22,727 nucleotides of DNA from DAIRVC01 sp036803025 (GTDB lineage: Bacteria > Chloroflexota > Anaerolineae > Anaerolineales > E44-bin32): NCBI GenBank assembly GCA_036803025.1, contig DAIRVC010000026.1, positions 1 to 22,727 of the forward strand, written 5' to 3'. Numbering within the stretch: position 1 is the first letter of the stretch; every line of letters begins with the position of its first letter. Shown in pieces: positions 1 through 12,769 of this stretch. Below the pieces are notes generated by a model. The model ran no database searches and was not told the origin of the DNA. It worked only from the letters and a program-made list of their open reading frames with translations. Position numbers and translations under genes: made by a program.

Positions 1-2
1 AG

Positions 3-3422
<3,420 letters not shown>

Positions 3423-3475
3423 AGGCGATTGGCAGGCTGGGCGGGTGAGATAGCAGCAACCGGCCACCTCGCCCT

Positions 3476-3495
3476 CGGGCGGACTCTTCCGCCCG
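3476..3495. terminator. Hairpin between convergent mfd and SDR genes
   Basis: CGGGCGGA (3476-3483), loop CTCT, TCCGCCCG (3488-3495): a perfect 8-bp GC-rich stem in the 83-bp gap between two convergent stop codons. The position suits a bidirectional terminator, but no T-run follows on either strand. It may stop transcription weakly, need Rho, or only protect mRNA 3' ends. Confidence 0.4.
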
Positions 3496-3505
3496 CCGGG
3501 ATCGG

Positions 3506-4363
3506 TTACTCGCCCGCTGCCCCATCGGTCGAAAGGTCCGCGCGCAGCTCGGCGGCGCGTGGACGGCGCCCCAGGATCTCGGCCGCGGCGCGGTCGATCA
3601 AGCCGGGCAAGACCGCGTTGGCCCAGAGCAGCGGAAGCATGAGCGGCGGAAGCACCAGGCTGCGCCGGGGACGGAGTGCCAACTTCGCCACCGCCTCCCC
3701 CACCCCATGCGGGGTCAGCCGCAGCCAGGCTGGGGTGCGCGGACGCCGCGCCTCCTTCGCGCCGGCCGCTCTGCCGAACTCCGTCTTCACCCCGCCCGGG
3801 TAGACCACCGAAACACGAATACCCCACGGGCGGACCTCGCGCCGCAGCGCATCACTGAATCCGCGCAAGCCGAACTTGCTGGCGGCGTATGCGCTGTACA
3901 TCGGCGAGCCCAGGTAGCTGGCCAGCGAGCCAATGTTGATGATGTGGCCACGGCGCTGGCGCATCATCGCCGGGAGGACGGCGCGCGCGGCATAGATGGC
4001 GCCCAGGAGATTGACCGCCACCTGATCGTGGATGTCGCCCTGGGGATCGAGTCTCTCGAGCCAATCCATCCGTCCGATGCCGGCATTGTTGATGAGCAGG
4101 TCGACGCCTCCGAAACGCTCCAGCATGCGTTGCACCGCCGCGTCGACCTCGGCCGGACGCGTGACATCGACCGAAAGTGCCAGCGCCGCCCCGGCGCCTC
4201 CCAGTCCGACGATCTGACCTTCCAGTGCCTGAAGCCGGTCGAGACGGCGGGCTGCCAGCACGACCCGGCAGCCGCGGCGTGCCAATGCCAGCGCGATCTC
4301 CGCTCCGATCCCGGATGACGCGCCGGTGACCAGCGCCGACTTCCCCTGCAGCGTCTTCGGCAT
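3506..4363 (-). CDS. Short-chain dehydrogenase/reductase (SDR family)
   Basis: Predicted cytoplasmic NAD(P)-dependent oxidoreductase of the classical SDR family, 285 aa. The cofactor motif TGASSGIG is at 13-20, NNAG at 92-95, and the catalytic tetrad appears as N118, S146, Y159 and K163 (YAASK). The paired basic residues after beta-2 (AARRLDR) lean towards NADP(H), which is inference. The C-terminal part (about 195-285) is longer than in minimal SDRs and has a hydrophobic stretch near 240-260 (LPPLMLPLLWANAVLPGL). This resembles membrane-associated SDRs that act on lipid or steroid-like substrates, but the substrate cannot be told from sequence. The ATG at 4361-4363 is chosen because the Rossmann fold begins 10 residues later. 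The gene lies 93 bp downstream of the lipoprotein gene on the same strand, separated by a hairpin, so it may be transcribed on its own. Confidence 0.93.
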   Translation of the reverse strand: MPKTLQGKSALVTGASSGIGAEIALALARRGCRVVLAARRLDRLQALEGQIVGLGGAGAALALSVDVTRPAEVDAAVQRMLERFGGVDLLINNAGIGRMDWLERLDPQGDIHDQVAVNLLGAIYAARAVLPAMMRQRRGHIINIGSLASYLGSPMYSAYAASKFGLRGFSDALRREVRPWGIRVSVVYPGGVKTEFGRAAGAKEARRPRTPAWLRLTPHGVGEAVAKLALRPRRSLVLPPLMLPLLWANAVLPGLIDRAAAEILGRRPRAAELRADLSTDGAAGE

Positions 4364-4423
4364 GCTCGCTTGTCCTATCCCTCGGAGATTCGCCGGGCGT
4401 CCCCGTCGACGTTCAGCACGGCT

Positions 4424-4446
4424 CGCCGTCCTTGGAGCGGACGGCG
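4424..4446 (-). terminator. Hairpin after the lipoprotein gene
   Basis: CGCCGTCC (4424-4431) and GGACGGCG (4439-4446) form a perfect 8-bp stem with a 7-base loop, in the 93-bp gap between the lipoprotein stop (4457) and the dehydrogenase start (4363). A possible outer stem uses the CGTCGAC copies near 4404 and 4448. No T-run follows on the minus strand, so terminator function is only likely, not shown. Confidence 0.4.
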
Positions 4447-4456
4447 GCGTCGACCG

Positions 4457-5374
4457 CTAGACTTCACCCCGGAACTGCACGATGACGGCGATGTACGGCA
4501 GTCCCTCGACATACTCGAAGCCGATCGCCCACGTTCTCCAGTTGAAGCCGGCCGCGGTGGCGGGGTCGGGGACGAAGAAGGCGTAGTAGTTGAGATTGGC
4601 GTACTCGCCCGGCCATCGCCCGGGGCGGGCGGTGCGGCCCGTTACCAGGCTGTTGCAGGTGACGGTCGGCTCGCCGCGCACCATCCCGGTCAGCTCCGGC
4701 AAGATGACTTCGGCGAAGCTACCCATCACGGGCGTCCCGAGCGCGTCGCCCGAGCCCCAATCGTATGCGGTGTCATCGCTGAACAGGGCCGCTACCCTGC
4801 CGGGCAGGACGACGACCTCCGGATTCCACCAATCATGACGTAGGATCAGGCCGCGCTTGGGGCTGGCCAACGACTGGAGCGCCTGGCCGTCCTGCACTTC
4901 GACCGCCTGCATGAAAGCCTGCAGGATCGGCACCACCCGCTCGTCGCCGCAGAAAGCCTCGGAAGAGACGGATTCGGTCAGATTCCAGCTGTTGACCCAC
5001 CCGTTGCCGGGCGGGCCAGCCACCTCGACCCAAAGTGAGTTTCCCAGGAAGAGCGCGTTGCCCGTCAGCCTTACGCCCCGGTCGTCATATTCGTACTCGG
5101 CGATGACGGTACCGGAGATCCCGGCCGGGACGCGCATTGCAAGCGTCTCGTCCTCCGGGACCCACACAACGGCGAACTCGAGCTCCGTGGGCCGCCCGAA
5201 CCCGAAAGGCACTCCCGTCCGCTCTGGAGCAACCGCCCCAGTCAGCGTCGGCAGAACCCCTGCCGTTGCCCCGACCGGCACCGAGGTGCGGGTGCAGCTT
5301 ACGCTCGCCAGTGCCAGGACAATAGCCTGGAGTGCGAATCGGCGCGCCGGAGCGAGGCCGAGGCAGGGCGTCAT
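4457..5374 (-). CDS. Exported protein, probable lipoprotein, with SH3b-like segment
   Basis: 305-aa protein that I do not recognise as a named family. The N-terminus has a basic start, a hydrophobic stretch (13-26) and Cys27 after SVS, so it looks like a signal peptide; the lipobox is imperfect (Ser at -3), making lipidation likely but uncertain. Residues 65-135, with LWVEVAGPPGNGWVNSWNLT near the end, resemble a bacterial SH3 (SH3b) unit. Residues 145-305 form a second compact region (ILQAFMQAVEVQDGQALQSL, then aromatic-rich beta stretches) that could be NTF2-like, which is a guess. The reading frame runs on upstream, but the ATG at 5372-5374 is chosen because it gives the signal peptide and overlaps the stop of the AlbA-type gene (ATGA), implying translational coupling. 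It probably works at the outer face of the membrane; its role is unknown. Confidence 0.8.
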   Translation of the reverse strand: MTPCLGLAPARRFALQAIVLALASVSCTRTSVPVGATAGVLPTLTGAVAPERTGVPFGFGRPTELEFAVVWVPEDETLAMRVPAGISGTVIAEYEYDDRGVRLTGNALFLGNSLWVEVAGPPGNGWVNSWNLTESVSSEAFCGDERVVPILQAFMQAVEVQDGQALQSLASPKRGLILRHDWWNPEVVVLPGRVAALFSDDTAYDWGSGDALGTPVMGSFAEVILPELTGMVRGEPTVTCNSLVTGRTARPGRWPGEYANLNYYAFFVPDPATAAGFNWRTWAIGFEYVEGLPYIAVIVQFRGEV

Positions 5375-6720
5375 CCCGTACCTTCCGAGGCGCCGGGTGC
5401 TTCCTTCATCCGCAGATCCCCTGATTCCGCCAGCAGCTCGGCCGGGAATCCGGCCGGGGCGGCTGTGATCGCCCGGCGCGCGTGCGCCGCTCGAACCCCG
5501 GCAGCTGGCGAAGCCGTCGGAACGACTCGCCCCGGCTTGCGCACACCGCCACGGTCGAAGCTCTCGCCGCGCGCATACAGGGTGACACGCAATCCGCTCG
5601 CCGCCTCCTCGATGACGGGCGGCCGATGTCCTGATCGGTCGGCCCAATCCGCCAACGCCTGCAAGCCGGGCATTTGCGCCCCCGGACCGCCTATGTCGTC
5701 CAGCACCTGGGCAATGGCCGGGTTGCGCCGGAAAGACCGTGTGCTCAGCGTGTCCAATGTAACCGGACCCGGAAGCCCCCCGGGCGAGTGCACTTCCAGA
5801 CGGTCCGAGAACACGTCGACGTGCACCGCCGCCTCGCGGAGTGCGTAGTCGCGATGGACGATCGCGTTGGCGATCACCTGGCGGACGGCCTCCACCGGCC
5901 ATCCCCACCCGGGCGGCGTGGTGACCGTCGCCGGCAGGATGGCCGCGAGCGACTTGACCGCGGCGCGGATCTGCTCCATGAGGCGGCCTCGGATCAACTG
6001 CCGCCGCAGCTGGCCGGTAGGCGTGCGCCCGGCATGATAGGTCAGACGGATCTCAGCGTTTGGGGCCCAACGCTGGGGATCGCGCCCGAAGAGCAGCAAA
6101 CCAGCGAGCGTGACCGCCGGGCGGCCGTCGACGATCGTCGCGCAGCCGCGGCGCTGCAACCCGCGCACGAAGTCGCCGCCGGCAGCGACCCCAAGGGTGT
6201 TCATGAATGCCGAGACAACCGTCAGGTCGAGGTCGTCAAGCGAAGCGCCGCTGGGGCAGTCGGCCTCCGCGCCCGGATCGCCGCGTTCCAGCAGCAAGCG
6301 CCGCAGCCGCGCTGCGGCCAAGGGCGAGTTGAGCGGGCCATCCCGCACGAAGTATCGTCCTTCCAGCGCATACAAGTGCGGCATGTCCGCGGGGATGCGG
6401 GCGGCCACCACCTGGCGGCCGTCGATGGGGATGGGTTGCGGCATGGGAAGGATCAGCGGCGGCTCCAGGCTTTGTGCCGCCACAAACAGGGCCTCGATCG
6501 TGTCGCCTGGGTTCCGCAGCCCGGCGATGCGATTGGCCTCCGGCTCGACGCCGAGGATCAGGCAACCGCCCTGGGCATTCGCCATAGCCGCCAACGTGAC
6601 CCCCAGACGGCTGACCTGGCAGCCATCCGCAAGCCAATCCATCCGGCTGCCGCGCCCTTCCGCCAGCCGGTAGCGTACGTCGGCCGCCCTCCACGTACCC
6701 GGTTCGTCCTGCCCCTTCAT
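5371..6720 (-). CDS. AlbA_2 / HATPase_c_4 domain protein (RecG-like regulator family)
   Basis: 449-aa cytoplasmic protein of the family often labelled putative DNA-binding or RecG-like ATP-binding regulator. Residues about 15-140 look like an AlbA_2 (Schlafen-like) domain, with the typical MANAQGGCLILGVEPEANRIAGL pattern split across 46-68 and RYFVRDG at 122-128. Residues 277-345 match a GHKL-type ATPase (HATPase_c_4): EAVRQVIANAIVHRDY at 277-292 as the N-box with N285, then RLEVHSPGGLPG at 308-319. The segment that normally reads EFK early in AlbA_2 is MDW here, so any nuclease-type chemistry may be lost. The last 70 residues are low-complexity and Ala/Arg-rich. It starts 15 bp after the lon stop and ends in an ATGA overlap with the lipoprotein gene, so all three are probably co-expressed. 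Family members include predicted transcription regulators; its target is unknown. Confidence 0.85.
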   Translation of the reverse strand: MKGQDEPGTWRAADVRYRLAEGRGSRMDWLADGCQVSRLGVTLAAMANAQGGCLILGVEPEANRIAGLRNPGDTIEALFVAAQSLEPPLILPMPQPIPIDGRQVVAARIPADMPHLYALEGRYFVRDGPLNSPLAAARLRRLLLERGDPGAEADCPSGASLDDLDLTVVSAFMNTLGVAAGGDFVRGLQRRGCATIVDGRPAVTLAGLLLFGRDPQRWAPNAEIRLTYHAGRTPTGQLRRQLIRGRLMEQIRAAVKSLAAILPATVTTPPGWGWPVEAVRQVIANAIVHRDYALREAAVHVDVFSDRLEVHSPGGLPGPVTLDTLSTRSFRRNPAIAQVLDDIGGPGAQMPGLQALADWADRSGHRPPVIEEAASGLRVTLYARGESFDRGGVRKPGRVVPTASPAAGVRAAHARRAITAAPAGFPAELLAESGDLRMKEAPGASEGTG

Positions 6721-6735
6721 GGCCTCAATCTGCCG

Positions 6736-9227
<2,492 letters not shown>

Positions 9228-9231
<4 letters not shown>

Positions 9232-10628
9232 TGCGCCTCTGCCTGGGCCGCTGCCGGGACGGCGTCGCTGAGGCTGTCCCAGGCGGCCAGGACCTCGCCG
9301 GCGACGGTCAGGCTCCCGGCCACAACGATCACCTCGCCCGGCCGGCTGTGTGTGATCGCCCAGCGCAGTGCGTCGGCGACCGGCACGATGGTCTCAACCC
9401 GCCAGCCGCGCCCGTGCGCCATCTCGGCCAGTTCCTTGGGTGTCGCCGCGCGAGGATGGTCCGCCTGGGTCAGGATCAGGCGCGAGACACGCGGCAGGAG
9501 CTCGGTCAGCATCCCGGGGATGTCTTTGTCCCCCAGCGCCCCGAAGACGAGGGTGACCAGCTTGCCCGGGAAGTAGTCATCCAGCGCGATGCGCAGGCGC
9601 AGGGCAGAATCGCGGTTGTGCGCCGAGTCGACGACCACCACCGGGTTGCGCGAGAGGATCTGCAGGCGCCCAGGCCAGACCACTTCGCGGAAGCCGCGTC
9701 GGACGGCATCCTCATCGACGGCCAGGCCGCGCTGGCGCACGACCTGCAGCGCGGCGTAGGCGACCGCGGCGTTGACCACCTGGTGGAATCCCAGCAGCGG
9801 GATCTCATAGCGCGGCGGCGCCCACTCCTCGCCGCCGGCGGTGTCCACATAGGCATCCATCAGGCCTTGTTCGGCGGCCGACCAGATGTACAGGCTTTGA
9901 AAGTCCAGGTCGCGGGAGCCGGCGGCATACAGCCAGTCGCGCCCGACCATGACCAGCGGCGCCCCGCGCTCACGCGCCGTCTCCACGACCACCCGCTCCG
10001 CCTCGTGCTGCTGTGGCGCCAGCACGACCGGCACCCCGGGTTTGATGATCCCGGCCTTCTCGCGGGCGATATCCGACAGGCTGTTGCCAAGCAGATGCAT
10101 GTGATCATACGAGAGCGAAGTAATGACCGATACCTCGGGCTCGAGCACGTTGGTGGCATCCAGCCGCCCCCCCAGCCCGACCTCGATCGCGGCGCATTCG
10201 ACGCCGCGATGGGCGAAGTGCATGAACCCGAGCACGGTCAGAATCTCGAACATCGTCAGGTCCGGCACGCGGGCGATATGCGGTTTGAGCTCCTCGATCA
10301 GGTCGGCCAGATCGCGCTCGGGGATCTCCTGCCCGTCGACGCGGATGCGCTCGGTCAGCCGCACCAGATGCGGCGACGTATACAACCCGGTGCGGTAGCC
10401 GGCCGCCTGGAAGACAGAGGCGCTCAGCGCCGAGACCGAGCCCTTGCCCTTGGTGCCGGCGACGTGGATCGACCGGAACGAACGCTGCGGGTCACCGACC
10501 GCGCGCAGCAGCTGGCGCACCCGGTCGAGGTCGAATCGGTCGGCCGTGTAGCGATAGCTGCGCTCGAGGCTGTAGTCGACGAAGCTGTAGAGGTAGTCGA
10601 GGGCGGCCTGGTAGGCAGTCTGGGTCAT
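9228..10628 (-). CDS. folC: Folylpolyglutamate synthase / dihydrofolate synthase
   Basis: FolC adds L-glutamate to dihydropteroate and/or to reduced folates using ATP, in the cytoplasm. The 466-aa protein has the Mur-ligase-type P-loop GTKGKGS at 58-64, TSPHL at 84-88, AIEVGLGGRLDATN at 147-160, DHMHLLG at 175-181, REKAGIIK (Lys191, the usual carbamylated lysine) and DSAHN at 334-338. Length is normal for the family. The open frame extends 65 codons further upstream, but that part is compositionally unlike FolC, and the ATG at 10626-10628 is 8 bases after a TAGAAT -10 box, so I start the gene there. The stop overlaps the lon start (ATGA). It could be bifunctional or monofunctional; the window holds no other folate gene. 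Confidence 0.95.
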
Positions 10629-10635
10629 CCGCGGG

Positions 10636-10664
10636 ATTCTAACCGCCGCACCAGGAAGACACAA
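10636..10664 (-). promoter_or_regulatory. Sigma70-type promoter of folC, likely leaderless
   Basis: On the minus strand TTGTGT (10664-10659), a 17-base spacer and TAGAAT (10641-10636) precede the folC ATG. The A of the ATG is 8 bases after the -10 box, about where transcription should begin, and no Shine-Dalgarno fits in between. The -10 matches consensus at 5 of 6 bases, the -35 at 3 of 6. Confidence 0.5.
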
Positions 10665-10985
10665 GGCCGAGGCGCGGCCGCCGCCAGGGGAGGCCGTTTC
10701 GCCGGATTGCCGCCATCCCCGCCCATATCTGGTGCAGAGGTAGGGGACCTCATCCGAATCCCCTGTTCGCCGGACCGGCGGCGCCGGCCGGGGCGATTCC
10801 TTTGGCCCGGCGCTTGCAGGCACTCCAGTTTCGCGCTATCATGCGGGCAGATAACCTCAGGCTCTGGGAGGTGGCCGGCAGCGAGAGTGAGTTTCCCCCG
10901 CACGACCGCACGTAGGCAGCGCAAGATCCAAGTTCCGTCGCACGAACGTAACAGCCTGAACCATCAACGAGGAGGAGTGGGTTCC
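10665..10985. other. Divergent intergenic region between folC and phnD
   Basis: No gene is supported in this gap. It holds an imperfect GC-rich palindromic stretch near 10765-10797, an inverted repeat AGGGGA (10742-10747) / TCCCCT (10759-10764), the phnD promoter candidate at 10814-10842, and a leader of about 135 bases before phnD. In the leader CGCACGA occurs twice (10899-10905 and 10939-10945), each time followed by ACGTA, after 4 bases in the first copy and directly in the second. No known riboswitch was recognised. Confidence 0.5.
10814..10842 (+). promoter_or_regulatory. Candidate sigma70-type promoter of the phn operon
   Basis: TTGCAG (10814-10819), 17 bases, TATCAT (10837-10842). The -10 matches at 5 of 6 and the spacing is ideal, while the -35 matches at 3 of 6. 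Transcription would start near 10849, leaving a leader of about 135 bases before the phnD ATG. No clear PhoB-type box was seen. Confidence 0.45.
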
Positions 10986-11885
10986 ATGCGTAAAGAACGC
11001 CTTGCCCTGGGCTTGCTGGTCGTCCTGGCTCTCGTCCTGGGCGCCTGCGGCCAGGCCACACCCGACTACGGCACCGAAGAGAACCCGATTCAGTGGGTCT
11101 TCGTCCCCTCGGGCGAGCTCGAGCGCGTCACCGCCGGCGCCGAGGCAGTTGCCGACCTGATCTTCGAAGAGACGGGCCTGGTGATTGAGACCTTCGTCGC
11201 CACCGACTACACCGCCGCCATCGAAGCGATGTGCGCTGATCCATCCCAGGCGCAGATCGGGTCGCTGGCCACCTTCGCCTACATTGTGGCCGCCGACCGC
11301 GGCTGCGCCGAGGCCGAGCTGATCTCGGTCCGCCGCGGCAGCACCAGCTACAACGGTCAGCTGATCTACAACATGGACAGCGGCATTGTCCCGGGCGACT
11401 ACACCACACTGGTGGGCAAGACCTTCTGCGGCGTGGATGAGACCAGCGCCAGCGGCTGGGTCATCCCCAGCGTGATGCTGCGCGCGGGCGGGGTTGATCC
11501 CGACACCGACCTCGAGGTCATCTTCGCCGGGTCGCACGACGGTGTGGACACGCAGGTGTACACCGGCGAATGCGATGCCGGCGCCACCTTCGTCGACGCC
11601 CGCACGACCATCGAAGAGGCCTACCCGGACGTGATGGACAAGGTCGGCGTCTTCGAGGTCTCGATCGCCATCCCGAACGACGGCGTGCAGTATGCGACGG
11701 GCTTCCCGCGCGAGCTGCGTGATCAGATCAACAACGCGCTGCTGGCCATCGCCGCCACTGAGGCGGGCGCCGAAGCGCTCAACACGGCCTACCAGTGGGG
11801 CGGGCTCGAGCTCCACGACGACACGTTCTACGACGGCTTCCGCCAGCTGCTCGACGCGGCCGGCGTCTCGGCTGCTGACCTCTAG
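10986..11885 (+). CDS. phnD: Phosphonate-type ABC transporter substrate-binding lipoprotein
   Basis: 299-aa binding protein of the PhnD/PtxB group, which captures phosphonate, phosphite or a related oxyanion outside the membrane and hands it to PhnE. A signal peptide (1-20) ends in the lipobox LGAC with Cys21 as the lipid anchor, as expected in a monoderm. Family features are YTAAIEAM at 75-82, IGSLATFAYI at 91-100, RRGSTSYNGQLIY at 116-128, and DETSASGWVIPSVML at 151-165, which matches the conserved D-x-x-S-x-SG-x-x-x-P segment around the ligand. Four further cysteines (83, 107, 148, 196) could form disulfides. The ATG at 10986 is chosen over the far longer open frame because it follows a strong Shine-Dalgarno (GAGGAGGAG, 10969-10977, 8-base spacer) and gives the signal peptide. 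It is first in the phnD-phnC-phnE operon. The exact ligand is not shown by the sequence. Confidence 0.93.
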   Translation: MRKERLALGLLVVLALVLGACGQATPDYGTEENPIQWVFVPSGELERVTAGAEAVADLIFEETGLVIETFVATDYTAAIEAMCADPSQAQIGSLATFAYIVAADRGCAEAELISVRRGSTSYNGQLIYNMDSGIVPGDYTTLVGKTFCGVDETSASGWVIPSVMLRAGGVDPDTDLEVIFAGSHDGVDTQVYTGECDAGATFVDARTTIEEAYPDVMDKVGVFEVSIAIPNDGVQYATGFPRELRDQINNALLAIAATEAGAEALNTAYQWGGLELHDDTFYDGFRQLLDAAGVSAADL

Positions 11886-11915
11886 CCGGAGCCGTAGCTG
11901 AAACCTGAAGTCCAG

Positions 11916-11952
11916 AAGGGCGGAGGGACTTCGCCAGTCCCTCCGCCCTTTT
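11916..11952 (+). terminator. Intercistronic terminator-like hairpin between phnD and phnC
   Basis: A perfect 15-bp inverted repeat, left arm 11916-11930 and right arm 11936-11950, with loop TCGCC, ends in TTTT (11949-11952). It begins 30 bases after the phnD stop and ends just before the phnC Shine-Dalgarno GAGGAG (11953-11958). It looks like a leaky intrinsic terminator or an RNA stabiliser that keeps binding-protein mRNA more abundant than the downstream genes. Confidence 0.8.
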
Positions 11953-11965
11953 GAGGAGCCCTGCC

Positions 11966-12769
11966 ATGCTCGACGTGCGCCATCTCACCAAGGTCTACCC
12001 GGACGGTACGGTCGCCCTCAAAGACGTCAACTTCCAGGTACCCGACGGCGAGTTCCTGGTCATCATCGGCCTGAGCGGCTCAGGCAAGTCCACGCTGCTG
12101 CGCTGTATCAACCGGTTGATCGACCCGACCGAAGGCGAGATCATCTGGGACGGGGTGGACCTGGCGCAGCTGAAGGGGGAAGAGCTGCGCATGGCCCGGC
12201 GCCACATCGGCATGGTCTTCCAGCAATTCAACCTGGTCAAGCGCTCCAAGGTGATCACCAACGTGCTGGCCGGGCGTCTGGGCTACACCTCCAGCTGGCG
12301 CAGCGCGCTGGGGAGGTTCAGCGCGGAGGATACCGAGCTGGCCCGGCAGGCCATGGAACGACTGGGCATCACCGCACAGGCCCAGAAGCGGGCGGATGAG
12401 CTGAGCGGGGGACAGCAACAGCGGGTCGGCATCGCTCGGGCGCTGATGCAGGAGCCGAAGATCATCCTGGCCGACGAGCCGGTCGCCAGCCTGGATCCGG
12501 TCTTGGCCCACTCGATCCTCTCCCACCTTGAGCGCCTCAATCAAGAAGACCACATCAGCATCCTGTGCAGCCTTCACTATCTCGATCTGGTGCAGCGCTA
12601 TGCCTCGAGCGTGATTGGTCTGCGGGCAGGACGGCTGGTGTATAGCGGTTCGCGCGACGACATCCGCCGCATGACCGATGCGCAGTTCAAGGAGATCTAC
12701 GGCGAGGAGGCCGAGCGCGCCGGCGGCCTGGTCGGGGAGCTCGCCCCGGCCGGCGGAGGCGCCAAATGA
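11966..12769 (+). CDS. phnC: Phosphonate-type ABC transporter ATP-binding protein
   Basis: 267-aa ATPase that powers import through PhnE from the cytoplasmic side. Walker A GLSGSGKST is at 35-43, the Q-loop at VFQQFNL (84-90), signature LSGGQQQR at 146-153, Walker B IILADEP at 166-172 with Glu171, the D-loop SLD at 175-177, and His204 in the switch (CSLHYLDL). The pattern and length match PhnC, including QFNLVKR and the HYLD switch typical of the family. The ATG at 11966 follows GAGGAG (11953-11958) by 7 bases; the earlier in-frame TTG at 11951 lies in the hairpin's T-run and is rejected. The stop overlaps the phnE start (ATGA), so the two subunits are translationally coupled. Confidence 0.95.
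   Translation: MLDVRHLTKVYPDGTVALKDVNFQVPDGEFLVIIGLSGSGKSTLLRCINRLIDPTEGEIIWDGVDLAQLKGEELRMARRHIGMVFQQFNLVKRSKVITNVLAGRLGYTSSWRSALGRFSAEDTELARQAMERLGITAQAQKRADELSGGQQQRVGIARALMQEPKIILADEPVASLDPVLAHSILSHLERLNQEDHISILCSLHYLDLVQRYASSVIGLRAGRLVYSGSRDDIRRMTDAQFKEIYGEEAERAGGLVGELAPAGGGAK

Noticed and set aside
5375..5908. Upstream extension of the lipoprotein frame
   Set aside because: It overlaps the AlbA-type gene completely, is compositionally odd, and would bury the signal peptide inside the protein.
10629..10823. 65-codon N-terminal extension of FolC
   Set aside because: It crosses the predicted promoter and lacks family similarity; FolC normally begins near the chosen ATG.
11951..11965. TTG start for phnC
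   Set aside because: It lies in the T-run of the hairpin and overlaps the Shine-Dalgarno that serves the ATG at 11966.
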